A DNA stretch of 64,000 nt, from contig NZ_JBMDYO010000010.1 in assembly GCF_049310885.1 (NCBI RefSeq), positions 1-64,000 on the forward strand, written 5' to 3'. The position numbers and the translations under genes were made by a program. This stretch comes from CAYZJV01 sp049310885 (GTDB lineage Bacteria > Spirochaetota > Spirochaetia > Sphaerochaetales > Sphaerochaetaceae). Of the stretch, positions 53,001 to 61,931 are shown piece by piece (the first letter of the stretch is position 1; every line of letters begins with the position of its first letter). The notes under the pieces are model-generated. The model searched no databases. It had not been told where the DNA came from and was given only the letters and a program-made list of their open reading frames with translations.

Positions 53001-53276
53001 GTAAACACCGTGACGAGTTTCGAATGTGACTTCGGCATAGCAATTCGTCCGCTGCCTACTCATGATTTCATTCGACTGCCCACCTATAGACTCCAATCGT
53101 GGTGTTCTCCCATAGAGCGCAAGGCAGATGGCATCCAAAATTGTCGATTTTCCCGAACCGGTGGGTCCAATTATTGCGAAGATCCCATCATTCACGAACT
53201 CCCTGGAACTGAAGTCAATCTCCCATTCTCCGTATAGTGAATTTAGGTTGGAAAAACGTAATCCCAGGATTCTCAC
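50028..53276 (-). CDS. sbcC: Nuclease complex ATPase SbcC
   Basis: The 1082-residue SMC-like protein has Walker A GPTGSGKST at 37-45 and very long coiled coils. A zinc hook CPLCG lies near the middle, and the C-terminal signature LSGGESFLVSLALS and Walker B DSLFLDEGFGTLDE follow. With SbcD it opens DNA hairpins and processes breaks. Full length. It starts in a 4-bp overlap with sbcD. Confidence 0.95.
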   Translation of the reverse strand: MRILGLRFSNLNSLYGEWEIDFSSREFVNDGIFAIIGPTGSGKSTILDAICLALYGRTPRLESIGGQSNEIMSRQRTNCYAEVTFETRHGVYRCSWEQHKANNRIDGNLVNSQHEIADITEGKILHSKKREVAQAVERLTGMTFERFTRSMLLAQGDFAAFLHADADQRSPILEQITGTEIYSRISQLVHTKRREQLEELEKLIAEAKAFKPLAQDERENLDNELTIISHWEQAIERYYTAVNSAIGVLDLITSLQRDRDSLYAVRKELELEEKSILPIRESYLLSLQALEIQPLYDSLQALLDSERRECDRLQKINLELSTTTDLLDTAQAEADKTEKERDEARGRLIEAQPILLQGRKLANDLLHIQTNADEKRRDLTVALVKRRTLLHKISRYSHEQQESEKTISRIRSWLGSHIEDRQLDSLLPKIRELSVRLVALQSQLSLERERSESIERTLAILRSDRDELSVAIGRTDDEEKILLQRMEGIKNHISNLLADTTRAELEKEMEHLQEKILLLARITALEKQREQLEAGKPCPLCGSIEHPFLEGNAPNHDESNSRLQEIHVLLGQLGKEEKSLQQLEQSLGQLRQSGSGQKATLSSLEKQIASLDIQVQDTISHQSESQRQCDHLWDQIRVMIAPFVDGNPTVESLESTIQILDQRAQSYGDQSRALEVEVGKKAQADKELSLQYESKVDSDKGIAVIRRRLREYRSEVDALSHSLYELFGEKSVGVWEQTLQEALNEADTANEKQQKALSELLQKKQLAEQAYSTTKERLSDYSVSVGQAKEMFEKALLGNGFEKEEDFIQSRIDAEKRQELKKTIDDFDQRRIDTHRRISQIERQLADTESKKDGHWTMEKLQEVLAYAKNERSRLSQRKGAISERLANDGEMRTLYSQKGEAIEKQRQVFWEYDRLNTLIGSHDGKKFRNFAQGLTFELLIAHANEHLKTLTNRYLLSPDPERPLDVAVVDLYQAGQIRSSKNLSGGESFLVSLALSLGLSTIASSKVQVDSLFLDEGFGTLDEQTLEMALDALSALRNQGKLVGIISHVGALQERIPVQISVVPLSGGMSRLQGPGCSLLS

Positions 53277-54496
53277 GTTTGCTCCTCCTGAAGAGAGAAG
53301 AGAATCTTCTCATACAAAGTAGTAAGCAATTCAGCCTCCCCATTCTCCAAATCCTCAGAGGACAATCTTCTTCGGAAAACCTCCCGCTCATCTAGATCAT
53401 CCAAGGTTTGCTGCCAAGAGTCGGGATGCAGGACATGGTCGGTCAGCCTGATATTTTCCAAACGAAGGATTTCGACACCACTGCCTTCGACAATTCTATC
53501 CAGATGTTCTCTCAGGACTGAAGGAGAAAGGGTCCCATCGTAGGAGACTTCGACCCACACACTACGATCTACAGCGGTCAATGTTTGCAATTGGGTCTCG
53601 ATCTCTTCCAGGCTTCCAGATATTTTCTGTAGCTTCTGGAATGTGGGAACATCGATTGTCTCGATAACAGGAAAAAGTGAATCGGGTTGAAAATCGACTA
53701 GTACTACCTGTTTCTGTTGGTTAGCCTCGCCGAATCCCATGGGAAGTGGAGACCCCGAATAACGCACCGTCTCCCTTTTCCCCACGATTTGTGGTACATG
53801 GAGATGTCCCAAGGCAACATAATCGGCCTCGGAATCGAATAAGGATGAGGACACTTCAGCCGCTGTTCCCACATACAGGTCTCGTACCCCATCACCATTG
53901 GCGATCTTACCTCCTGTCGTGAAAAGATGACCTGTCACGATAAGAGGAAGATCTTTACCGATCTTTTTCCGCAGAGCCTTCGCTTTCTCCTGGATAAGAG
54001 CATAATGGGCGCCTATTCCCGCAACCAGACGTTGGGCTTTCTCATTCGGTGAGCCTTCAATACTATCGCGGACGTCACGATCACGAAGGAAGGGAACCGC
54101 ACAAACAATAGCCTGAGGCTGACCATGTATATCACTAAGGAGGATCACCTCTTCTTCGGGCTCCTTTGGGCAAGAACCGAAGACATGGACACCAATGCTT
54201 TCCAAAACCTGTTTGGGGGCATCTAACATCGAGGGTGAGTCGTGGTTTCCTCCTGTGACGACTACATGAGTGCAACCAGAATCGATCACCTTACGTAAGA
54301 ACGAGTAGTAGATCTCTTGGCTTTTGTTTCCTGGAGAGATGGTATCGAATATATCGCCGCACACCAAAAGGAGATCCACCTTCCTATTGACCATAGTATC
54401 AGCCAACCAGGATAGGAAGGCTGTATGCTCCTCGTGCCGCCTTTTGTCGTAGAGAGTACGGCCGATATGCCAGTCGGAAGTGTGTAGTACTCTCAC
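53273..54496 (-). CDS. sbcD: Nuclease complex exonuclease SbcD
   Basis: The 407-residue metallophosphoesterase has HTSDWHIGRTL, LLVCGDIFDT, VTGGNHDSPS, VTGHLF and the ALGHLHVPQ motif. It forms the SbcCD nuclease with the next gene. The start overlaps the stop of the NusG-like gene by 4 bp. Confidence 0.96.
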   Translation of the reverse strand: MRVLHTSDWHIGRTLYDKRRHEEHTAFLSWLADTMVNRKVDLLLVCGDIFDTISPGNKSQEIYYSFLRKVIDSGCTHVVVTGGNHDSPSMLDAPKQVLESIGVHVFGSCPKEPEEEVILLSDIHGQPQAIVCAVPFLRDRDVRDSIEGSPNEKAQRLVAGIGAHYALIQEKAKALRKKIGKDLPLIVTGHLFTTGGKIANGDGVRDLYVGTAAEVSSSLFDSEADYVALGHLHVPQIVGKRETVRYSGSPLPMGFGEANQQKQVVLVDFQPDSLFPVIETIDVPTFQKLQKISGSLEEIETQLQTLTAVDRSVWVEVSYDGTLSPSVLREHLDRIVEGSGVEILRLENIRLTDHVLHPDSWQQTLDDLDEREVFRRRLSSEDLENGEAELLTTLYEKILFSLQEEQT

Positions 54497-55038
54497 CCTC
54501 TCGGTTTCTCCTCTTCCTCCGTAGCATCAATCACGTTGATACTCAGGTTGACCCGTCTTTCTGAACCGGCGAACATGAATCCGACCACAACCCGCTTATG
54601 GTGACGATCAAGTTTCACAATACGCCCTTCCATATCCTTCAATGGGCCATCAAGGACTTTGACGATTTGACCGTGTTTGAATACGACCGTACTGGGTACA
54701 AATTTCCCACCATGGTTGTAGACCCACATAGCATACTGCATATCGCCGGAGCGCAATTCCATGGTGTTATCGGGATTACGAAGGATCTTATAGGCTTCAC
54801 GTTCCTGTCTTATTATGAAGAGAGGGAATGGGATCTCATCCTGCAGATAGATGAATACATAGCCAGGAAGCAACGGTTGTTCGACCCTTTTCCATTGGCC
54901 TTGCTTGCGTTGGTTCATCAATCTTGTCGGATAGATGACCTCGAGTTCCATATCGAAGTAGTCGCGCATATCTTTTTTCAGGAGCTTGACCAGCTTGGCC
55001 TCGGCTCCTGTCTTGCAATAGAGACAATATGCTTTCAT
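54493..55038 (-). CDS. NusG paralogue (LoaP/UpxY-type transcription antiterminator)
   Basis: The 181-residue protein has an NGN domain (KAYCLYCKTGAEAKLVKLL, QPLLPGYVFIY) and a C-terminal KOW domain (KHGQIVKVLDGPLKDMEGRI). The short NGN with CxxC-like start and the place behind a polysaccharide gene point to the LoaP/UpxY group, which lets RNA polymerase read through long polysaccharide operons, rather than housekeeping NusG. It overlaps both neighbours by 4 bp. Confidence 0.8.
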   Translation of the reverse strand: MKAYCLYCKTGAEAKLVKLLKKDMRDYFDMELEVIYPTRLMNQRKQGQWKRVEQPLLPGYVFIYLQDEIPFPLFIIRQEREAYKILRNPDNTMELRSGDMQYAMWVYNHGGKFVPSTVVFKHGQIVKVLDGPLKDMEGRIVKLDRHHKRVVVGFMFAGSERRVNLSINVIDATEEEEKPRG

Positions 55039-56876
55039 AGACTACTACCCGTTCCAACTCCTCCTTGATAGGTGAATTCGGGAACTAAGTCACGGAGGAT
55101 ACCAACAAGCTGTTGCGGTTCCATGGTATAGACGGACTGAATAAATTGCTCGAATTCTTCCCTTCTCAAGGTACCGTTCACTATCGCCTTGAAAACCTTC
55201 GGGTTATCGGTAGGAATGGTCTTATCTTTATCGCTGAGCTTCTCCTCGTAGAGCTTTTCTCCTGGACGAAGCCCGGTTATGATGACTTCGCTTCTTCCAT
55301 CGCCAAAATATTTGACCAGTCGTTGGGCAAAGTCGTAGATATTGACCTGCTCTCCCATATCAAGGACCATAACCTCTCCTCCGGTTCCAAGAGCTCCGGC
55401 TAGGAATACAAGGCTGACCGCCTCAGGTATGGTCATGAAGAAACGGATAATCCTCTTGTCGGTCACTGTTATAGGTAAGCCGGCACGCATTTGTTCCAAG
55501 AAAAGGGGCAACATGGAACCACGGCTACCTAAGACATTTCCAAATCTCACACAAACAATTTCTGTCTCCCGGGTACTGAGCATACTGGCGACCATTTCCG
55601 CGACCCGTTTGGTAGCACCCATGACATTGGTAGGATTAACAGCCTTATCGGTCGATACGAGGATACATTTATCTGCCGAATAGTCGATAGCGGAACGCAA
55701 TACGTTGTAGGTACCACCAACATTGGTTCGTACCGCCTCCTCTGGATAATATTCCATCATTGGAACATGTTTATAAGCTGCCGCATGGAAGACGATCTCC
55801 GGATGATATTTCTCAAACACCCGACTTACCTTAGTGGCATTTCGGACATCACATACAATAGGCATGATCGTTTCGCTGAATTCGGCCTGGTATTTGTGTA
55901 GCTGCAGTGAAAGATCGTGCAACTCAGTCTCATCGATATCGAGCAGCAAGAGTTGGGCTGGTTGATAACTGAGCAGTTGGCGGGAAATTTCACTACCGAT
56001 GGAACCTCCAGCTCCAGTTACTAGAATCCTCTTGCCGTTTACCATCTCTTGCACAGGAGTCTTATTGAAAGTAATAGGACTTCTTCCAAGGAGGTCGTCG
56101 AAGTTTATCGAACGGATATCGGCTACGCTTTTCCTCCCCTGCTCCATTTCAAATAACGAAGGTACGATCTTGGTCTCTATGCCGAATTTTTCTGCGACAT
56201 CTAGAGACTTGCGCATCTTCTCGCTTGAGAGGTCGGTGATCGCCAATATAAGAACCTCTGCCTGGCTACTACGGACAATTTCGGTAAGATTATCGATCGG
56301 TCCGAGTACAGTAAGACCACCAACGATTGAATGTTGTTTGGCGGGGTCGTCATCAACGAATCCCACAAGATGGTAGGGAAGCTTCTTTTTATAGAACTGC
56401 CGTGCGAGCTGCAATCCAATTTCTCCAGCACCATATACCAGAGTACGTGGATAACCGTTACCAGTCGCCACCCGAACATGGTAACTGAACAACATCCGAT
56501 AGACGATTCGATAACCGAGCAAAAAGAGTACGGTATAGGAAACGTAGACACTGGTAAGTCGGAAAGCGAAGGCAAAGTCCTTCATCTGTGTCAAAACTAT
56601 TACAAGAATTACCAGCGATGAGAGTAATAAGGCGCTTGCTCCACGGACAGCCAAGTCGAGAGAACTGTCCACAATCCGGATATTGTAGATCCTAAAAGCC
56701 ATCAAGAATGCAACCTGCATAAGAATGATGGCGAATATGGGGATTATATTAGAGTGGATAATCAGGAGATTGGAGGAGACGGCATAGGATGCGAATAGGG
56801 CACAACAATAGAGAATCGCTATATCGGCTACCGCAAGAATTCCCCGCCTGAGCAACCGCTTCAACCTATTCTTCAT
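55035..56876 (-). CDS. Membrane-bound NDP-sugar 4,6-dehydratase (CapD/PglF/WbpM type)
   Basis: The 613-residue protein has about four N-terminal membrane spans (to about residue 115). A CoA-binding-like Rossmann region (GAGEIGLQL) follows, then the dehydratase with VTGAGGSIGSEISRQL, FHAAAYKHVPMME, and STDKAVNPTNVMGATKR, in which Met stands where short-chain dehydrogenases have Tyr. It acts on UDP-GlcNAc-like substrates at the start of surface-glycan synthesis. The start at 56876 follows AAGGGG. No other glycan genes are in the window. Confidence 0.92.
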   Translation of the reverse strand: MKNRLKRLLRRGILAVADIAILYCCALFASYAVSSNLLIIHSNIIPIFAIILMQVAFLMAFRIYNIRIVDSSLDLAVRGASALLLSSLVILVIVLTQMKDFAFAFRLTSVYVSYTVLFLLGYRIVYRMLFSYHVRVATGNGYPRTLVYGAGEIGLQLARQFYKKKLPYHLVGFVDDDPAKQHSIVGGLTVLGPIDNLTEIVRSSQAEVLILAITDLSSEKMRKSLDVAEKFGIETKIVPSLFEMEQGRKSVADIRSINFDDLLGRSPITFNKTPVQEMVNGKRILVTGAGGSIGSEISRQLLSYQPAQLLLLDIDETELHDLSLQLHKYQAEFSETIMPIVCDVRNATKVSRVFEKYHPEIVFHAAAYKHVPMMEYYPEEAVRTNVGGTYNVLRSAIDYSADKCILVSTDKAVNPTNVMGATKRVAEMVASMLSTRETEIVCVRFGNVLGSRGSMLPLFLEQMRAGLPITVTDKRIIRFFMTIPEAVSLVFLAGALGTGGEVMVLDMGEQVNIYDFAQRLVKYFGDGRSEVIITGLRPGEKLYEEKLSDKDKTIPTDNPKVFKAIVNGTLRREEFEQFIQSVYTMEPQQLVGILRDLVPEFTYQGGVGTGSSL

Positions 56877-56904
56877 TACTACCCCTTGCATCTCTTGATC
56901 TTAC

Positions 56905-56921
56905 TGTCAATTTAATTGACA
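56905..56921. promoter_or_regulatory. 17-bp perfect palindrome upstream of the dehydratase
   Basis: TGTCAATT-T-AATTGACA lies 29 bp before the dehydratase start. It is a plausible repressor or activator site for the dehydratase-antiterminator-sbcDC transcript. No clear -10 box follows at the right distance. Confidence 0.45.
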
Positions 56922-57032
56922 CGCGGTGACATAAGTAGATATCCATCATACTTAAGACGCTGTCATTTTGCAACACAATACAGTAATGAATGGATTACTC
57001 GTGTCACCACTTCGGATATTCCTGTGTCTCCT

Positions 57033-58232
57033 CTACGGGCGAACTCTCTTCGGATAGGACTCCAAAGCTGCCTTCAGGCAAGCCATCGCATACTTGAGAT
57101 CAACCGTATTAAGTACATACGCTATACGGACCTCATCGTGTCCTAAAGTGGGGGTCACATAGAAACCCTCGGCAGGTGCAAGCATGACTGTCTGCCCATT
57201 CAATTGGAAATCGCGAAGAAGATAGATACAGAAATCCTCGGCATCTTCTACAGGTAGCTTAGCAACAAGATAGAAAGCTCCCTTTGGAGATGTGCAGAAT
57301 ACCCCAGGAATTTTCTTCAATTCCTCCACAAGGAAGTCGCGTCGCTTCTCATATTCAGCTTTCACGATATCCAGATACTCATGAGGAGTCTGGACTGCGG
57401 CAAGTGCGGCAACCTGCTCGATATCGGGTGGACACAATCGTGCCTGAGCAAGCTTCATAGCCCCATCGAGTACCTTATGGTTCTTACTTACTAAGGTACC
57501 GATCCGCGCTCCGCACATGCTGTAACGTTTGGAGAATGAATCTACAACAATTACACGATCAGCATATTCGGGATAACTGAGGACACTAGTAAAATCCTTC
57601 CCATCGTAACAAAATTCCCTGTAGACTTCATCGACAATAAGGAAGATATCATGTTCCCGAACAAGTTCAAGGATTTGATGCAATTCATCATCCGTATAAA
57701 TATGTCCGGTAGGATTGTTGGGACTACAAAGCAGTATTCCCCGAGTCTTCTCGGTGATCTGGGCTTTGAAATGATCGATATCGGGAAGCGTGAATCCGTC
57801 GGCGATATTCGAGGTGACTGGCTTGAGTACGACACTCGCACCATGGGCAAATGCCCCTACATTGGTGTAATAGGGCTCTGGGATAATAATTTCATCTTCC
57901 GGATCACACAATGTCATGAAGACAAACTGCAAGGCTTCACTTCCACCAGTAGTAATCATAAGATCTTCGGGCGAAATATCCACACCGAAACTCTTGTAGT
58001 AAGAAGGTAAAGCCTCCCTGAGTTCCAAATCTCCTTCACTTTGTCCATAAGCAATTATTTGTGCTCCATAGTTTTGGACAGCTTTGATGACTTGAGGAGG
58101 AGTCTTTATGTCGGGTTGACCGATATTGAGATGAAAAACATGAATTCCCCGTCTTTTCGCATCATTAGCGTAGGGAACGAGTCTCCTGATAGGTGAAGCT
58201 TGAAATCCTGATATTCTTTCTGACATCCGCAT
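57033..58232 (-). CDS. Class I aminotransferase (aspartate aminotransferase-like)
   Basis: The 399-residue PLP enzyme has NIGQPDIKTPP, TTGGSEALQFVF, the SPNNPTG substrate motif, IVDEVYREF, the PLP lysine in VDSFSKRYSMCGARIG, and the Arg in EVRIAYVLN. Fold type I, aspartate family; the exact amino acid cannot be told. AGGAG precedes the ATG. About 155 bp separate it from the dehydratase. Confidence 0.9.
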   Translation of the reverse strand: MRMSERISGFQASPIRRLVPYANDAKRRGIHVFHLNIGQPDIKTPPQVIKAVQNYGAQIIAYGQSEGDLELREALPSYYKSFGVDISPEDLMITTGGSEALQFVFMTLCDPEDEIIIPEPYYTNVGAFAHGASVVLKPVTSNIADGFTLPDIDHFKAQITEKTRGILLCSPNNPTGHIYTDDELHQILELVREHDIFLIVDEVYREFCYDGKDFTSVLSYPEYADRVIVVDSFSKRYSMCGARIGTLVSKNHKVLDGAMKLAQARLCPPDIEQVAALAAVQTPHEYLDIVKAEYEKRRDFLVEELKKIPGVFCTSPKGAFYLVAKLPVEDAEDFCIYLLRDFQLNGQTVMLAPAEGFYVTPTLGHDEVRIAYVLNTVDLKYAMACLKAALESYPKRVRP

Positions 58233-58325
58233 GGTTCTTTCTCCTGATAGGTACAGTTTTACGCGACTCCGTCACGCATTGGCGGGGCCTTTCGACCAGC
58301 CGAGGAGAGGGTTTCCCAGGAATCG

Positions 58326-59618
58326 CTATTTGCGGTCCCGGTAGACTTCCTTGCTCCCCGGCGATGGAGCCTGCGGATTTGCCTGACTCATATCGACGAA
58401 GCGGTGTATGAATTGCCGGTTGTCCAAAAGTGGACTGAGCGGTCTTCCATGGTGCAATCTACTAATAACTCTGGCGAAGAGCTCGGTTACGTCAGCCTGT
58501 ACGAACCACTCTTTGTCGGTAAGTGATTTATCATGGAACACAGCGTTGGTACCAATTACCCGATAGAAGACCCCTTCCCGATAAGCCTTATCGAACTCTT
58601 CCCTGGCATTGCCATTGAAGAATGGAAGGCTGACCAGACAGATTATCCTCTTTGCTCCAAGACTCCTCAATTCCCGCATCGCTATCAACAACGTTCCGCC
58701 GGTACCGATCATATCATCGGCCATGAGGACCGTCTTTCCCTTCACATCTCCCAAGAGACTGATACTTCTGATATTCGATCTACTGGCATCCTTACTCACG
58801 ATAGAGTAATCGCGCTCTTTATAGAGCATGGCCAATGGGCGGTGGAGAGCTTCTGCATAGAATTTATTGCGCTGTACGGCTCCGGTATCGGGACTCACCA
58901 CGACAAGATCGGGATCACTGAAATCAATAATCCGATGCAATTTGATCAAAGCCTGGTAACTGGCATGGAGATTCTCCAAATGGGTCTGATTGAAGCAATT
59001 CTCAATCTCCCTCGAATGAATATCCAAGGTAATGATACGTTCTACACCCATATTCTCGCACATACGTCCGAACATAGCCGCTGTAAGGGCTTCCCTTCCA
59101 CTCTTCTTATGCTGTCTCGCATACGGATAGGTGGGAAGGACTAGTGTAACGCTCTCTACACCCGCATTCTTCAAAGCATTGATGGTGGTGAAAAGGAACA
59201 TGAGATGGTCGTTTATCGACACATGCACAGCTTCATCACAGCCTGCGAGCTTGATAGGATACTGGTTTGCCATATCATAGACGATGAACATCCTCAATCC
59301 ACGCACAGCCTGCAGAATCTCCGCCTTCACCTCGCCATTGGCAAACTTAGTATATTTTACAGGAATCTCAAAATCGGGGCAGGTATAAGCTTTCGGTTTT
59401 CGTCCCCTGGGAATCTTCTTGCTGATCATATCGTCATTAAGGGTAACCACATCGAGCAGCTGTTCGGGTGTCATGTTGTGCCGTTTCACCAACGCTGCGC
59501 TCAACTTCTGATATCGATCCAGATACAATCTACGCAGGTGTTTGACAACCTTTCCAGCGAAATATTCGGAGCCGGGACCGGCTATGACTCCCAGCTTGTG
59601 TGGCTTGACGATACTCAT
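58326..59618 (-). CDS. prs: Ribose-phosphate pyrophosphokinase (long form)
   Basis: The 430-residue protein has KFANGEVKAEI, VTLVLPTYPYARQHKKSGRE, ITLDIHS, VVVSPDTGAVQRNKFY, and the PRPP loop LMADDMIGTGGTL. It makes PRPP for nucleotides, histidine and NAD. It is about 110 residues longer than the standard enzyme, with an N-terminal extra helix pair (30-80) and a C-terminal tail. This long form resembles those I associate with spirochaetes and some Bacteroidetes. Confidence 0.92.
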   Translation of the reverse strand: MSIVKPHKLGVIAGPGSEYFAGKVVKHLRRLYLDRYQKLSAALVKRHNMTPEQLLDVVTLNDDMISKKIPRGRKPKAYTCPDFEIPVKYTKFANGEVKAEILQAVRGLRMFIVYDMANQYPIKLAGCDEAVHVSINDHLMFLFTTINALKNAGVESVTLVLPTYPYARQHKKSGREALTAAMFGRMCENMGVERIITLDIHSREIENCFNQTHLENLHASYQALIKLHRIIDFSDPDLVVVSPDTGAVQRNKFYAEALHRPLAMLYKERDYSIVSKDASRSNIRSISLLGDVKGKTVLMADDMIGTGGTLLIAMRELRSLGAKRIICLVSLPFFNGNAREEFDKAYREGVFYRVIGTNAVFHDKSLTDKEWFVQADVTELFARVISRLHHGRPLSPLLDNRQFIHRFVDMSQANPQAPSPGSKEVYRDRK

Positions 59619-59826
59619 GGCTGTACTCTACCACAATCATCTCTTTTGATTCAACTCTCAGAATACTATTGAAGGACCATATCGAATTTTTGAAATTAAC
59701 CATATTTTATGCATTATCATCCTATATGTAACATTTCTATCCCATTTAGGTTATACTTTTGTTATCATAACAAACTTAGACCAATAATCCGGTCAAAGTT
59801 TTGCAACGATCATAGGAGGATAACGT
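59619..59826. other. Divergent intergenic region prs / exported protein
   Basis: AT-rich, about 200 bases, likely holding divergent promoters. GGTTATAC and TTGTTATCATAAC stretches are present near 59750-59770, but no confident boxes can be fixed. Confidence 0.35.
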
Positions 59827-60375
59827 ATGGGAAACAGACACAAGATAATCATCATAGCAATAGTGGCAATGTTCATACTTACGCCACTGTCCGCCCGTGC
59901 CAACGATTCATTGGCCATTGGCGTACAGGGAGGATTTCTCGCAACTGGTGCTGTAATCGATATCCCCTTGGGCCCAATCGTCGTGAATGCTGGAGTAAAC
60001 TATCCAGCCGGATGGCTTTATATACGGACATTGTCCGAATCTGACAGCACCTTTGATGATCTGGTGGACCCCTACTTCACCGTTACTGCGGATGTGACCG
60101 CTCCCATTCCCCTAGGCGATAATTTCGATCTGAAGATCGGCGCTAGTACATTGGCCTTCACCGATTTCACCAGTGGGATGTTCGGCGTCGCAGGTGCGGC
60201 ACTGAAGGGAGAGTACTGGATACCTGAAAAGACCACCGGGCTCTTCGTGAATCTCAATATTCCAATCATGCTCTATGTTGTCGGTGAGGATACTCCATTC
60301 AGTGCTATCATCAGTCCGTGGTTGCCTTTGGCAGGACTCTTCACTACCACAGCTGGAGTACTTTGGACATTCTGA
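59827..60375 (+). CDS. Exported protein, probable outer-membrane beta-barrel type
   Basis: The 182-residue protein has a signal peptide (basic start, hydrophobic 8-20, cleavage near ARA-ND around 26). Alternating glycine- and aromatic-rich strands follow, and the C-terminus ends in Phe. This is the look of small spirochaetal outer-membrane proteins, but no named family is recognised. AGGAGG precedes the start. It converges with argH, leaving only 2 bp between stops. Confidence 0.75.
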   Translation: MGNRHKIIIIAIVAMFILTPLSARANDSLAIGVQGGFLATGAVIDIPLGPIVVNAGVNYPAGWLYIRTLSESDSTFDDLVDPYFTVTADVTAPIPLGDNFDLKIGASTLAFTDFTSGMFGVAGAALKGEYWIPEKTTGLFVNLNIPIMLYVVGEDTPFSAIISPWLPLAGLFTTTAGVLWTF

Positions 60376-60377
60376 TT

Positions 60378-61748
60378 TTACCAGCGAACCAACCGGATTT
60401 CTCTACCTGCAAGGTTTGAATATACCTTCATGAGGACGGAAATCTTGCTCTCACAAGCGAGCTCCAATTCTTGGGCTCGCTGAATGGTTGAATCCAACCC
60501 CAAGTTTCCCGTTGTCCCCTCGCTGGTCCTGTTACGGATCGTCTCATCCGGATCATAGGAGGCCACAGAATCCAGATCCATCCCAACCTCTTTATAGACA
60601 TCTCGGAAAGAACCACCGACAGAGAGCCGTTTCAACACCTCATCTGTCGCATAAAGTTCACTTACACACCCCAAGCGGAGAGCCTCAGGGTTTACCTGAA
60701 GGCTCTGGACCATAAGGTGCATTACCCTTACAGAGAGTAGAGCAGTTTTACAGCCGGTGAAAAGAGGTTCTTTTGTATCCTGAAAATCTCTGTTATAGCC
60801 AGAGGGAAGACTGCGAATGATCGCCTTTACCCTCTGTGAACAACTCGAGATTACAGCACTTCGGCTACGGGTCAACTCCAAACCATCCGGATTACGTTTT
60901 TGAGGCATGATGCTGCTTCCCGTGCACAACTCCTTGGGAAGTGAGAAATATCCAATCTCGGGCAATGAGAACAATATAAGATCCTGTGCCATCTTGCTCA
61001 GAGAGAGACCTATATAATCACAGGCATCTAAGAGGATCGCTTCGAATTTTCCCCTGCTGTTGTTCGCATAGAGAACATTGTTCTGGACCCTTGCGAACCC
61101 CATTTGTGAGGTTGAGAAACTTCTATCCAAAGCTAGAGGGGTTCCATAGCTGGCAGCACTGCCGAGTGGAGACTGGTCCAATACATCGAGCACATTCATC
61201 AAAACTCTGACCTCATCTAGGAGCTCCTCTGCAAAAGCAGAAGCCCACAAACCGATTGATGAGGGCATGGCGAGCTGCATGTGGGTACGGCCTGGCATAG
61301 GGATGAATTCATGTTCCTTCGCGAATCCAAGAATAGCAGAGGCCAACTGCGTAGTCTCAAAAGAGAATTGGAGGACAAACTCGCGCATCCACAGACGGAG
61401 GGCAGTCTGGACCTGATCATTCCTTGATCTCCCCGTATGGATCTTCTTCCCAACATCTCCAACCTTTTTGGTCAGGTATGCCTCTATGGCAGTGTGGCAA
61501 TCTTCATCGGAAAGGGAAATGGAAAATTCTTTGGCATCATTCATGGTAAGGATTTCCCGTAGTCCCTCTTCCAAAACGTCCAATTCCTCTTCGCTTAAGA
61601 TGGCAGCCTTTTGAAGCGTCCGCCCATGGGCAATTGAAGCGAGGCAATCAGCTCCAATGAGATCAAGGTCTATCAGGTAATCGTTACCGACAGTGAACTC
61701 CTCCATCAATGCATCGAGTGTATATCCTTTTTGCCATAGCTTTCCCAT
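60378..61748 (-). CDS. argH: Argininosuccinate lyase
   Basis: The 456-residue protein has LWQKGYTLDALMEEFTVGND, GKKIHTGRSRNDQV, PGRTHMQLAMP, SPLGSAASYGTPL, and the superfamily signature GSSIMPQKRNPDGLEL. It completes arginine synthesis, giving arginine and fumarate. The ATG at 61748 follows AGGAGG; the longer frame to 61787 is rejected. No other arg gene is in the window. Confidence 0.95.
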   Translation of the reverse strand: MGKLWQKGYTLDALMEEFTVGNDYLIDLDLIGADCLASIAHGRTLQKAAILSEEELDVLEEGLREILTMNDAKEFSISLSDEDCHTAIEAYLTKKVGDVGKKIHTGRSRNDQVQTALRLWMREFVLQFSFETTQLASAILGFAKEHEFIPMPGRTHMQLAMPSSIGLWASAFAEELLDEVRVLMNVLDVLDQSPLGSAASYGTPLALDRSFSTSQMGFARVQNNVLYANNSRGKFEAILLDACDYIGLSLSKMAQDLILFSLPEIGYFSLPKELCTGSSIMPQKRNPDGLELTRSRSAVISSCSQRVKAIIRSLPSGYNRDFQDTKEPLFTGCKTALLSVRVMHLMVQSLQVNPEALRLGCVSELYATDEVLKRLSVGGSFRDVYKEVGMDLDSVASYDPDETIRNRTSEGTTGNLGLDSTIQRAQELELACESKISVLMKVYSNLAGREIRLVRW

Positions 61749-61931
61749 CTGGTCTCGCCTCCTGAAGGCCAAAGTGTAGAGGAACAACCCAAGCTGGTCA
61801 ATAATGAATAGTATCGCATAGCCAGGGCAGTCTTTGAAACCGGGAAGCTTCGCTCGCTCCGTTGGGCAATGCCGCCTATCCTTTGGAAAAGCAATTTTAA
61901 TCCCTTCGACGTTATAGAGGCAGGAGGAGAT

